Positions 11,134-21,020 of a stretch of 64,000 nt of DNA are shown piece by piece; within the stretch, counting starts at the first letter, position 1, and each line of letters opens with the position of its first letter. The notes beneath the pieces are model-generated. The model did not search any database. It was given only the letters and a program-made list of their open reading frames with translations, and was not told the DNA's origin. Position numbers and translations under genes: made by a program. The DNA comes from Seiridium cupressi (Eukaryota; Ascomycota; Sordariomycetes; Amphisphaeriales; Sporocadaceae), in contig JARVKI010000041.1 in assembly GCA_036674765.1 (NCBI GenBank), positions 124,001-188,000 on the forward strand, written 5' to 3'.

Positions 11134-13087
11134 TGTGATGGATTGTTGTCATTGGTTGGTACCACGGAGTCCGAAAAATATTGCCAGATGAAGGAGAAAT
11201 GAGGTTCCCTTATCAGCATATTAGAGGGTAATATATGATTCTGACAGCAATGTATATCCTTTCTCCGGAATGTCACGAGAACTCCAGCAATGCTACACGT
11301 GGGGCTGTAGATTTGGTGATCTCTCGTCTGGAAAATGCCTCCATGTCTATTAGTCATTACTGGCAGTCGCTAAAGCGAAATTCGGGAAAGCAGAGAAACA
11401 GCGCCCAGTACGAACGCCCCCGCTATAAGACAGCTAGCGCAACTATGCTTTCAAAGCCGTCATTGCGATAGCATGAACGCTCATGTGCAGTATTTACCAC
11501 CCTTCAGTGATATTATTATTCGTGGTGAGTGGGGCAATTTTGACCGAACAGCATGCCACCCAAATACATTAATACTCGCAAGCATTCATGGATCTACCCT
11601 ACTCTGGACAAGAAGCCCGAGACTATTCTGTCATGTCGTTTGATCCACCCTGGAAAAGGAGTTTGTGTAGATGAGTGCATCATTGTGAGGTGTTTAGAGC
11701 TGGGGCGTGGTAACGAATGTCGAGGGATCATTGTACACTTCAGAGCGACTGGGTCAACGCATTTGGCGTAGGCTGCCACGCTGGTACTAGAAATCTTTTA
11801 GTATCAGGTTGCCTTGAAATGATTCGCGAACGCCAGCGAATCCTTCTATACATCATCAAAGGCCTGACACCGCAATTTATATCAACAAAGCAGATCGAAA
11901 TTAAATTAGTTATATTCTTACGCGTAATTATACCCTGAAGCTGGCTACCGACATCACTAAGTTGGGAGCGAGGGTCGAATCGAAAATGTCCAAGTTGGAG
12001 GGTATTACCGGCGTACGCGTTTACATGATGCAATAAGGGCAATAATATCTTCGAAGCGTATTGCTATTAGGTATAGAACAAATATTATAGTTAGGTGACA
12101 TGGAAGCAGTTCACAAATAGGTTGATATAACATAAAATTCAATTTAATGAGGCTGCCTGGGGAGACAAGCGTGTCTCGAGCCAGAGAAACTGTATTCGCA
12201 ATATTATATCCCTGTAAACCTATCGCATGAATAGACCCTTTCCTGTCTCCCAAGACGATGGAATCACTGTGCTAGGACGGTGTCCATCGCCCTAGACAAG
12301 CATTGGATCTCCACTGTCATTGGTTGACAAGGTGTTCTTATTGGACCAGTCATGCTGTATGAAACTAGGACCAATTGCAAAGGGATGGTACTATGATCCA
12401 CCCGCCGTCCTTGCCGCAAAAGACTCCAGTTCTAGATGCAAATAAGCAACATTTATCGGCGTGCTAGATAAAAAAGTTGAAGCATGTTCATTTGGAAAGT
12501 CTTGCCGAAGAAGAGCTTACTCGCAATTAAGGTCGCCTGGTTTGCACCCGAAAACGGAGGGTACCTGAGCAAGGATAGCAAAAGCCGCCAGACTGAACAA
12601 GGCGTTGAACTACATGTTAGGAAGAGAATTTAATCTTGCATATAGTCTTTCTTGTGTTTGGAACGGGAAATTTGATGGAAGATGGATTGTTGGAAGCTGT
12701 GGTGGTCGAGACCTAACTGCTTGGTCGGTTGGACAAGAGGCATTGTACACATGGAAAGTCGAGATTTGAAGGATTCTCAAGGACTTGGACGATCTACAGG
12801 ATGTGCACCGTCTGGCAGTGAACAGGATCGCCGCTCCACGATTAGCCACTCAGCTGAAGTCTATTGAGCTCTGCGCCCAGATCTTAGTGTCTCGTATGCA
12901 CCTTGCAAGCCAAGTATATAGGATTTTGCAGCGTCCTAGCAGCTGCTAACAAGTCAGAGGCATGATTGCTACGATGCAGACATTGAAAACGTAGGCATTG
13001 TATAACATAGTAGTATCAACGATGTGTTAATTCGAGGCAACCTTCTAATCTACCCCCCCAAAACCACTACTACAGAGTAACCTCAAA
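11134..13087. other. Intergenic tract, no supported gene
   Basis: About 2 kb with only short open frames. The segment at 11.85-12.15 kb is AT-rich (for example AAATTAAATTAGTTATATTC) and looks like degenerate repeat DNA. No tRNA or recognisable transposon protein is seen. Confidence 0.55.
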
Positions 13088-15214
13088 CTAACAGTCTGGG
13101 ACACTGACTGGAATATGCATAGGCACACTGGTAGCCAACCCACTGAGACTGGTTTCTTTGAATTCGTTGCGCATGCCCTTAGCGGTGAGGCGCATGGCCC
13201 GAATTGCATCGTCAAGACGGACCTTTTGCTTACCGGAGCTGCTTAGAGCAAGATTAGCACTGGAGATGGCTTTGATTGCACCTAAAGCATTCCGCTCAAT
13301 GCATGGTGCTTGGACAAGCCCCCCGATCGGGTCACAGGTCAGCCCCAGATTATGCTCAATGCCGATTTCTGCTGCCTGCTCGATGGTCTCCGGGCTAGCC
13401 CCCATGCACGCAGCGAAAGCTCCAGCGGCCATGGAGCAAGCCACACCAACCTCAGCCATACATCCGCCCTCCGCTGCAGAGATTGTTGCACCGCGCTTGT
13501 ACAGCATGCCAATAGCTGCCGCAGTCAGCAGGAAGGTCGGCACGTCACGCTCAGGGTCATCGCTGATGAACTCAACCGTGTACTTGAGCACGGCCGGAAT
13601 GATGCCAGCTGCGCCATTTGTCGGAGCCGTGACGATACGTCCTCCAGCTGCATTCGTTTCGTTGACGGCCATAGCGTAAACGCTCAGATGATCCATTGCT
13701 GGGAATGTCGTTCGCCGTAGAGGCGACGGCATGATGGAGTGAGCAAGCGATCCGTGAACACGTGGAGGACCGCGTTTTCCTGTGGTGTCCTTCCGAGCCA
13801 ATGCCGTCGTCGTTGCTTTCGGTTTCGGGTTCGACAGCGAATTTTGAGCAGATCCGCCACCAAGACTTTGCGTGTGCGCCGTATAGAGCCCTCTCGTCAA
13901 CCGACGGTATAAAGCCGGTGCTCGTCTGTGAAGCTTGAGAGAGCCTGGGAGCACTGCATCCACAGGAGCTTGAACGCCTTCAAGAATGCTGTTGTCCATC
14001 ACTTCCCAGATGCGCCATATCTTCTCCAAGATCTCCTCGTCCGTATATCCATGGCTCTTTTCGTTCTCGTAGACCAGCTGAGCAATCGTTAGGTTGTGCC
14101 TGTGGCACAATGCTAGAAGACTGTTGGCATCGCGGAAGGGATAGCGAGGTTGCTGCTGTTCCTCAGATGTGGAGCTGGCCGCCAGGTCCCCAGGCGCCTT
14201 CGAGTTCACTAACCCGTTTTGCTCCTCTCCAAGAAGGCCAGCCGGGCCATCGAGATTCTCGCTAGACTTGATCTCCGCACCGGTTTTGCGGTCACCGGCT
14301 GCATCTGATCGCCTGATTTCCTTGTAGTACATGTTCTCCGCCAGGTCAGCCGGGTGCCGGCCAGCCTCGGCTTCTTTGTCTACGGCCAAGGCGCCTTCCC
14401 CGTCCTGTGCTGAAAGCGCAGAGGTGGCAGCCGTTGACATAGCACCGTTCACCACGAAACCTCCGCCTACACTGAACAGATCGTTGGTCGCAAGCATGTT
14501 GCCTTCCTTGTCAAAGACAGTGAGTCGCATCCCATTGCTATGCAGGGCGAGTTTCTTCCCCCATTGCCACTTGAAATCGCGATCATAGTCGAATGCAATC
14601 TCTTTTCCCTTTCCCTTGCCTTCCGGCAACCCGTGCCCAATGAACAATTTCTTGTTCTTTTTTATCTGCTCGAAGCGCTCAGGCACGTAAGATGTGTCGA
14701 CTGACTCCACGTCGGCACTTTCCAGACCCAGAATCAATGCAGAAGGTGTCATGTGGCCCTCTCCTGTCAATGCCAAGCTCCCATAGATTGATATGTGAAT
14801 CTTCTCAACCTGCTGCAAGAGACCTGCTTCCTGGAGGTCCGTCACGAAAATGTTGCCCGCACGCATTGGCCCTACCGTGTGTGAAGAAGAAGGGCCGATA
14901 CCAATGGAGAAGAGATCAAATGTAGATATGACAGCGTGTTCGTGATCTGTCTCACTGTATGTACCAGTGGGTGCGTCATCCTCGGCATCGGAAGCTGCAG
15001 CCATAGTGCTCTGCCTCTGCGCTTGCCCATGCATTTTCAACAGGCCATCTGTTGGCCATCTTCCCCGTAAGAGGGAAGTTCTTGCTGTTTGGTTGCGCTG
15101 TCCAACAGATCCCGATACCGTGTGGAGGGCCTGTCTGCGTGGGAAGACGCTGCTGCCATGGCCTCGGGCCCTGCTGAGCTCCCGCCCGAGCTCCCTTGCA
15201 CCCACGCGGCGCAT
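13088..15214 (-). CDS. L-serine dehydratase (L-serine ammonia-lyase), iron-sulfur type, single chain
   Basis: Converts L-serine to pyruvate and ammonia using a [4Fe-4S] cluster, unlike the PLP enzymes usual in eukaryotes. It is one exon of 708 aa. An Arg-rich N terminus (1-60, few acids, [19 protein letters not shown]) looks like a mitochondrial presequence. The beta domain (about 97-260) carries [12 protein letters not shown] (109-120). The alpha catalytic domain (about 357-708) carries Cys585 (EGGCMAEVG), Cys627 (LTCDPIGG) and Cys638 (QAPCIERN), the expected three cluster ligands. The last residue, Cys708, matches the C-terminal cysteine that caps the fourth iron in the Legionella enzyme. 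Two low-complexity insertions, about 262-356 and 439-503, make it far longer than bacterial single-chain enzymes (about 450-460 aa). ATGs at residues 61 and 71 could give an unprocessed cytosolic form. Bacterial origin by old transfer is inference. Confidence 0.95.
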   Translation of the reverse strand: MRRVGARELGRELSRARGHGSSVFPRRQALHTVSGSVGQRNQTARTSLLRGRWPTDGLLKMHGQAQRQSTMAAASDAEDDAPTGTYSETDHEHAVISTFDLFSIGIGPSSSHTVGPMRAGNIFVTDLQEAGLLQQVEKIHISIYGSLALTGEGHMTPSALILGLESADVESVDTSYVPERFEQIKKNKKLFIGHGLPEGKGKGKEIAFDYDRDFKWQWGKKLALHSNGMRLTVFDKEGNMLATNDLFSVGGGFVVNGAMSTAATSALSAQDGEGALAVDKEAEAGRHPADLAENMYYKEIRRSDAAGDRKTGAEIKSSENLDGPAGLLGEEQNGLVNSKAPGDLAASSTSEEQQQPRYPFRDANSLLALCHRHNLTIAQLVYENEKSHGYTDEEILEKIWRIWEVMDNSILEGVQAPVDAVLPGSLKLHRRAPALYRRLTRGLYTAHTQSLGGGSAQNSLSNPKPKATTTALARKDTTGKRGPPRVHGSLAHSIMPSPLRRTTFPAMDHLSVYAMAVNETNAAGGRIVTAPTNGAAGIIPAVLKYTVEFISDDPERDVPTFLLTAAAIGMLYKRGATISAAEGGCMAEVGVACSMAAGAFAACMGASPETIEQAAEIGIEHNLGLTCDPIGGLVQAPCIERNALGAIKAISSANLALSSSGKQKVRLDDAIRAMRLTAKGMRNEFKETSLSGLATSVPMHIPVSVPDC

Positions 15215-15879
15215 TGGGGACAGGATGGCGATGCGATGCTTTCGGGAAGGGGTGTGTAAGGGATTGACTAGCAGAGAGATATTGTGTTTGTGTCAAGGAA
15301 AATATCAAAGGAACCGAGTAAGTTATGGGTTCCGACATCGTCAGCAAGTAGGAATTTGGTTGTTTCTAATACGCGATAAGCTTTCCCCTGCCCAGCTTTA
15401 GTCTAGTGTGTGATAAGCCCGCCCAATGACCGCTCAAATTTACTACACCGCCAGGCCTGATGCGGACGCTAGGATCGCTTGTAGGGCTGAACATAGTTAC
15501 AATGTACCCTCAGGTACAATGCAGTGTGCCTTACAGGACACCCTTGTATGCCTCCAGCAGCGGTACGTCACTCGCCGAATCCGTGATCATCGTCGTCCAA
15601 TCTCCAGTCATTCTCGTCTACGAGGCACAGAATCTCGTACGGGCACTCGTCGTCTTGTAATTTTTTTTTGCTTATAGCACTAGTATACTCAATCCGTCGG
15701 AGACATAATAACGCGACAGCTTGGGCTGCCATGCTTTCAAGCTAATAGGTTCAATGCCCTCCTAAGTGCCGAGTTGATCTAAGCAAATAATTTACCTACA
15801 TGTACGTATAGCGTGAGTGGATTACAACATAGATGTGAACGGCGTCACAAGTTATAAATCAGGGCTCGGGCTATCGCCC
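15215..15879. other. Intergenic tract
   Basis: Should contain the promoter and 5' UTR of the serine dehydratase gene and the 3' UTR of the SDR gene. Only short open frames without domains are seen. Confidence 0.5.
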
Positions 15880-16988
15880 TTACTGATCGACATAGACATT
15901 GTTGCATACGCCACCGAATACTTCGATCGTATGCTGCCACTGAGCAATGTTCGCCGCTACAAGCCTGCTTGCATCGCGTCCTAATGGAAGCACAGGCTCT
16001 GCTTCGTGGCCCTCGCCAACCCCTTCGCAGACGATGACTTCATAAATGGCTTTGATACCCTTTTTCGTATCACCATCAACAGGAACACTGTGAGCCTTTA
16101 ACCTATTAAGTGTGTCGCCAACGGGACCCTTCTCGTAATCTTCTACGAGCGGTTGTGTCTGATACTGCAAAGACCCTGCCACTTAAAAAGAATCGGTGTT
16201 AGTGGTTTTTTCTTCTGCCACGAGCATGTTTGGCAAATCACGTGTAGTTACAACTCCAGTCCAGGAGTAGAACCGCCTCTTCCAGAACAGTTTCTTGACC
16301 GGTTTTCGGTGGTTGAGAAATGACCGTTGGAACAGTCAGGTTTTGCTTACTGGGGGTATTGAATATTCCGGGGTTGACAGTCAAGAATCTAATATTGAAC
16401 TCTGCCACCTCCCTGGCAAGTGTCTTGTGGACACCTTCATTCCAGTTAGCTCAGGGTATAGTATAGGAGGTTCTCGGTCTACTCACTTTCAAGAGCTGCC
16501 TTTGCAGCTCCATAAATTCCCATTGTCGTGACAGGACGAATGGCTGAGGCACTAGAGATGTCCACAACTACACCAAAGCGCCTCTGTCGCATATGTCTGA
16601 CTGCTGTTCTCGTAAGGCGATATGCGCCGAAGAAAACCGTCTCGAACTGACGATGCACCTCTTCCTCTGTGAATTGCTCAGAAGCCCCGTAGAGACCGAA
16701 TCCCGCATTGTTAACCAGGACATCAATCGCGGGTCCTTGTTTTTCAATGTCATCGATCACTTGTGCGCTGTTCGGGTCGTCGACATCCAGCCTGACCCAT
16801 TTGCCGCCTTTGCCCTCCACCTCGCTAACAAGTTCTGGTGTACGGCTAGGATTGCGCGAAGTCGCAATCACGAAGTGTCCGTTGGCCTGTGCGATCCGGA
16901 CCAGCTCTAGCCCAAAGCCTGACGAACACCCGGTGATCAACCAGGTCAATGATCGTTTTGGCATACTGAAAGATGCTGGTGCTGACAT
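15880..16988 (-). CDS. Short-chain dehydrogenase/reductase (classical SDR)
   Basis: NAD(P)-dependent oxidoreductase with a Rossmann fold. Three exons give 295 aa: 16988-16487, 16434-16351 and 16181-15880; the introns are 52 and 169 nt. The nucleotide-binding motif TGCSSGFG lies at 19-26, NNAG at 93-96, the catalytic serine region ISSAS at about 144-148, and the active-site YGAAK at 159-163 (Tyr159, Lys163). Exon 2 restores the segment LTVNPGIFNTPM, the usual PG motif after the active site. It resembles the fungal 'oxidoreductase, short-chain' group related to retinol dehydrogenase-like proteins; the substrate is unknown. The second intron ends CTAACACCGATTCTTTTTAAG. No other biosynthetic gene adjoins it. 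Confidence 0.92.
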
Positions 16989-18689
16989 GTTGAGTGTTTT
17001 AAGTCTACTTGATGGAGATTCCGGAGTGAGTGACCAATTGCGAACGTGCCACTGCTGCTCATGTATTTATGTATGCATCGGAGACGGGAACGGAATTTGT
17101 TTTGCCAAGAACGCCGGCAGCCCCAGTTTTTGAAATAGCTCACTGACACGATCATCAGCCGAGAGACAAAAGGTATCTTGTCAATCAAGAAATCTGCTTC
17201 GGGTGACATTGGTGTCGCCGGTTGGAGTTTCGTTATGTTGAAATGTAATTTCCACCTGTTAAATATACTCTGTGCTCTCGGCATAAGCCCCCGAACATGC
17301 TGATAGGGACGAGCAACTAAAATGGCATTTGCACCGTCATCTTGTTAATCCCAGTGCTATTTCGATAGCTCAGCAGCTACGTGAGCTTTCCCTTGAACGT
17401 ATAAGCGGTAGTCCATTGCTATTCGTGCCTATCCAAGTGCAGGCTAGGCACAGGTCAAGATTGCAATTATGTTAATCATTCCACCAAGGGGCGCCTGTCG
17501 CCAAGCTCAGCACTCCGCCAGATCAGACCCCATGCCCACTACGGATTAAGCATGTCCCAACTATAACTTTGCTTCTAATACGAGCCAAGGCTATGACGAG
17601 AACCCCCCGAGTCTCTGACCATCAAGGTGCCTTTAATGGTGTTGCACCAAATTGATTGCACCAACATCATGGACTATTTGCTAAGTTATCCCCAAGGCCA
17701 CAACGGCGGGCACCCGCATACTGAGCCAATACAGCCGAACGCTACAAGTCAGGCTTTTCAGCAGAAGAAGGACGAGTTGCACGTACCGTCGAGGATTTTT
17801 GATAAAAGACGAGTCATCCCGTTTTTATATGATTGCTTAGCGTCTCAAACTCAGTGAATTGAACGATCAGCAAGCGATCTGTGTCGCCGACGGCAATTGA
17901 TGCTGCTCTACGAGATTGCTGGACAAAATTTATTCCACTTGGTCGACCATACTCTTGTCGACCATTACGATCAGTGGCTACTCTGGTTATCAATTATGTC
18001 GTCTTCACAACTGACCTATGTACTGACATGGCGCTGTCCACCTACCTCGATCACTCAGTCACAGTAGGTATTGCCATTGTATCTGCGATGTCCAAGTGGA
18101 AAGTACAATGCTGGTACTTGGGGAACGGTTCTCTGGTAGTCATTCTTTCAAATTTTCTTCGGGATATGCCTAGCTTCTCCCGGGAATGAGAGAAATGGAG
18201 GCGATTGAGTATCGCGAAAAGTGCGTATTGTGCTAAAACAGCAGGCCCGTCTCGTCTGTTTCCAAGACACAGTCGGGCGTCCCCAATTACGACAGTACTA
18301 TTCACAAACTATCACTAGATGGGGTTTCAAGAGTCAGGAGTATCCAGGATAACGGACCTTTGGATCCTCTGGGTGCGACCTTGTCCTCTCACCCACTACT
18401 ATGCTCGACCAGCCTGGCTCCCAGCCAAGCTCTCGAACGTACTTACAATCAGCCAGGTATTAGGGCCATAAGTTCCGGGTCTGCCTCAACGTTTACTTCA
18501 ATTTTGTTTCCCTTTGGAAACATGTCAGGCGCACTGGTTGGGGCCATTTTAGTAGTGATTTTCAGTCGCGGTTGCCGGTGACTCACCCGCCGAGATCACG
18601 CACCATAGCCACGTTCCTCTTCAAGACGAATTCCTCATTGTAATGTTATTTATTTCCAAGTAAGCCGTATGTTTCAACATTAAGTCAAA
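16989..18689. other. Intergenic tract, no supported gene
   Basis: About 1.7 kb between the SDR gene and the tRNA gene. Only short frames are open (up to about 100 codons) and none has a recognisable domain. The proximal part should contain the SDR promoter. Confidence 0.5.
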
Positions 18690-18760
18690 GGCCTGTTAGT
18701 CCATCGGTAAGATACTTGCTTTGGGAGCAAGTGAGCCCGGTTCGACTCCGGGACAGGCCC
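18690..18760 (+). tRNA. tRNA-Pro (anticodon UGG)
   Basis: A 71-nt cloverleaf without intron. The acceptor stem GGCCTGT pairs with ACAGGCC, followed by discriminator C. The anticodon stem CTTGC/GCAAG encloses the loop TTTGGGA, so the anticodon is TGG and decodes CCA. The T arm is CCCGG-TTCGACT-CCGGG, which also forms the B box GGTTCGACTCC. The D arm is weak (GTCC...AGAT), as is usual for eukaryotic proline tRNAs. A run of five T follows at once (18761-18765) and serves as the RNA polymerase III terminator. Confidence 0.93.
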
Positions 18761-18765
18761 TTTTT
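18761..18765 (+). terminator. RNA polymerase III terminator (T5)
   Basis: Five consecutive T residues immediately after the tRNA-Pro discriminator base, the standard Pol III stop signal. Confidence 0.85.
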
Positions 18766-19158
18766 GAACCCTTTGGACATGTGCACCCAGATTTGTGGGT
18801 TCGAATATGAGGTATCTCCCCTGAGAAGCCTCTCTCTTTTTTATTTCCTTACATAATTCAGCTCTGATTGGGTATGACCGTGGTAGAAGGGGACTGCATC
18901 AATTGATGGAAGCGTGAGGTGAAACGTGACCGTATGAGTATACATCATGTAGTCTAACTCCTTTTCTCTACTCCTGACGTTACACGTTCAAAGTTTTTTA
19001 TATTTCTTTTATTCTTTTAAACGATTGATGGCCATAAATGTTGTCTCTTATTTGACGCCGCATCTATAATACACACCAAGCACTATAACCATTGTATATC
19101 TTGTAGAAGTCTCCTCTCACTTCTAGGAAAGTTACCAAGTTAAATGTCAATAACCCCT

Positions 19159-20051
19159 TCATTTCCAAAGGCGCCAGAGACTATGGCCGGCAACAGCCGT
19201 TGCCGACAAAATCACAATCCATGCAATGCTGGCTTGTAACACTTTGTGCTTCATGAACTTGTCCCGCGCTTCACGATCATTGACTCTGGGGAATGGCTCG
19301 TCTGGTACAGGCTTGCCGAGGAACTTACAGAGCGGTTGCCAACCACCAGCGAGGTCCATCTCTAGCAGCTTATCCTTGGGGACTTGCTCACGTACCCACG
19401 CGTTATGCTTCTCAAGGAAGTCTTTACCCTGCTGTTTCACGCCATGTGTTCGCAAAAGCCTATTCTGGCAGTCAGCGACCTGTCCTTATACGTTGGGGAG
19501 TCGGCCGTTCATACTCTTCCTCGAAACCTTGAGTAGTTGCTGGGAACCACCTTGCGCCCGGGACGGGAGACAGGAATATCTTGAACAGGGTCTTGGCCCA
19601 TTCGGTTTTCACGTTCTCGTCCCCGAAGACCGCAAAACTCTGCCACCATCTCTCCGGGTCCCTCGTGACGAGAACCACCTTCGCGTCCGGATATAGCTCC
19701 ATGAGCTCCGGCAGGAAGTGGATCATCGGGCAGTCGGAGCAACCCACAAAACCGCCAATGACCTCCTGTAGCGTCTTCATCAACCGGGCTCGGTCACCCT
19801 CGCGTTTATATTTATACAGCAAGCTGATCTTCTTGCAATAAGCTTTGGGTGATTAGCAAGGCGTTCCGCATCACAGCTGCTGGCTTACCGTCGTCTCGAT
19901 TGAACATCTGTGTACCGCCATGCATCGACGGACCATGCAGTATTGTCTCAAAAGCCATGGAGAAGGACATGGTCGCTGTACGAGAATAGCCCATGTCTAT
20001 TATCTCGAGCTTCCTGGACGGGTCCCGAGGGATGGAGGGCGCGGCACCCAT
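19159..20051 (-). CDS. Sulfotransferase-like P-loop protein with C-terminal membrane anchor
   Basis: Three exons give 263 aa: 20051-19889, 19842-19515 and 19459-19159 (introns 46 and 55 nt). The N-terminal P-loop-like motif GYSRTATMS (21-29), the beta-strand segment PDAKVVLVTRDPERWWQSF and the HNAWVREQVPKDKLLEMD region match the fungal Sulfotransfer_4 family, in which the first motif binds the 5'-phosphosulfate of PAPS. A hydrophobic stretch near the C terminus (SIAWIVILSATAVAGHSLW) predicts a single membrane anchor followed by a short basic tail. The first intron is ambiguous: I chose the acceptor CCCAAAG because it alone keeps the frame and follows a CTAAT branch site. Whether these fungal proteins really transfer sulfate is not well established. 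Confidence 0.83.
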
Positions 20052-21020
20052 GGTTATGGTTCTGTGGTTGCGAAACGAATGTGTGTGTTTGTCTGGAGGG
20101 GCTTGGAAGGCACCTCTATCGAGTATGATGCTGATAGCATACACTTCTCACGTAGCGAGTCTATTAATTGATAAGGTAATGTGACCATCGAGAGAATAGT
20201 TGAACTCCCATTTCTTGCTTCCTTCTACACTGGGAGCTGCGTTCAAGAGATATATGCGCTTTGATTGTTGTGATTCTATGAAGGATCCGGTCATTCCCAC
20301 CTACTACCGACGCGCGGGCGCTTTCGGGTCACTTTTGCTGCATTCCGTCACCGCGCTGTCCGTGGGCGGCACAGCGCTGCTAATTGTCGCTAGTGTTCAG
20401 CCCTCAGCCCCTGTGCTTGTGACTAATATAAGTCACCCTGTTTCCGTCCCTGTCTATACCGTCAATGGTCCTAGACTTTTTCGTCCCATTTCAGTAGCGT
20501 ACTCCTGTGAGTCACTTTCGCGCAATGGCTGTGGTCATTGGATTAGCTCACGCAAGGGACTGTAGACCTACCCAATCCTTGGTCAAGCATTCCGTATGGT
20601 CGTGGTGAAGGATTCTTGGGAGGCGCACATGACAGCGCAGTGAATACCCGTCTGGGAGCACCATACGGATGCAGTAGATAACTAGAGAACAGCAAGCGCT
20701 CCTCCTGTGGTACACACAGAAAGCTTTTTTTATAAACGACAAAGTTACAGTTTTGCAAAGCCTTCCGATGTCCATCTCCAACTTTCCGCGCAATTGACAA
20801 TGTCTCTCCGTGCAACTTGTCTTAGTGACCGTCTATAACACCCCTAGTGCAGGCTCGATCGGGCCGCAGACGCCATCCGGCTATCAATTTTCCCATAGCA
20901 TCACGGGATCAATTCATAGCCCATTTTACTGAACTTCCACTTCATCACCACACAGACAACCGAGTAGTTTACATGACCAATTAGAAGCATCACAGCCAAC
21001 ACAGCTCTCGGCGAAAAGCT
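20052..21020. other. Intergenic tract, no supported gene
   Basis: Contains the sulfotransferase-like promoter and the 3' flank of the Clr5 gene. Plus-strand frames near 20.2-20.56 kb begin at TTG or internal ATGs and have no domain. Confidence 0.5.

Noticed and set aside
1..20051. Secondary-metabolite cluster (P450, SDR and sulfotransferase-like genes on one strand)
   Set aside because: The genes are many kilobases apart, separated by housekeeping-type genes, and no polyketide, peptide or terpene synthase is present.
20200..20565. 121-codon plus-strand frame with a hydrophobic segment
   Set aside because: TTG start and no domain; likely chance openness in the region upstream of the sulfotransferase-like gene.
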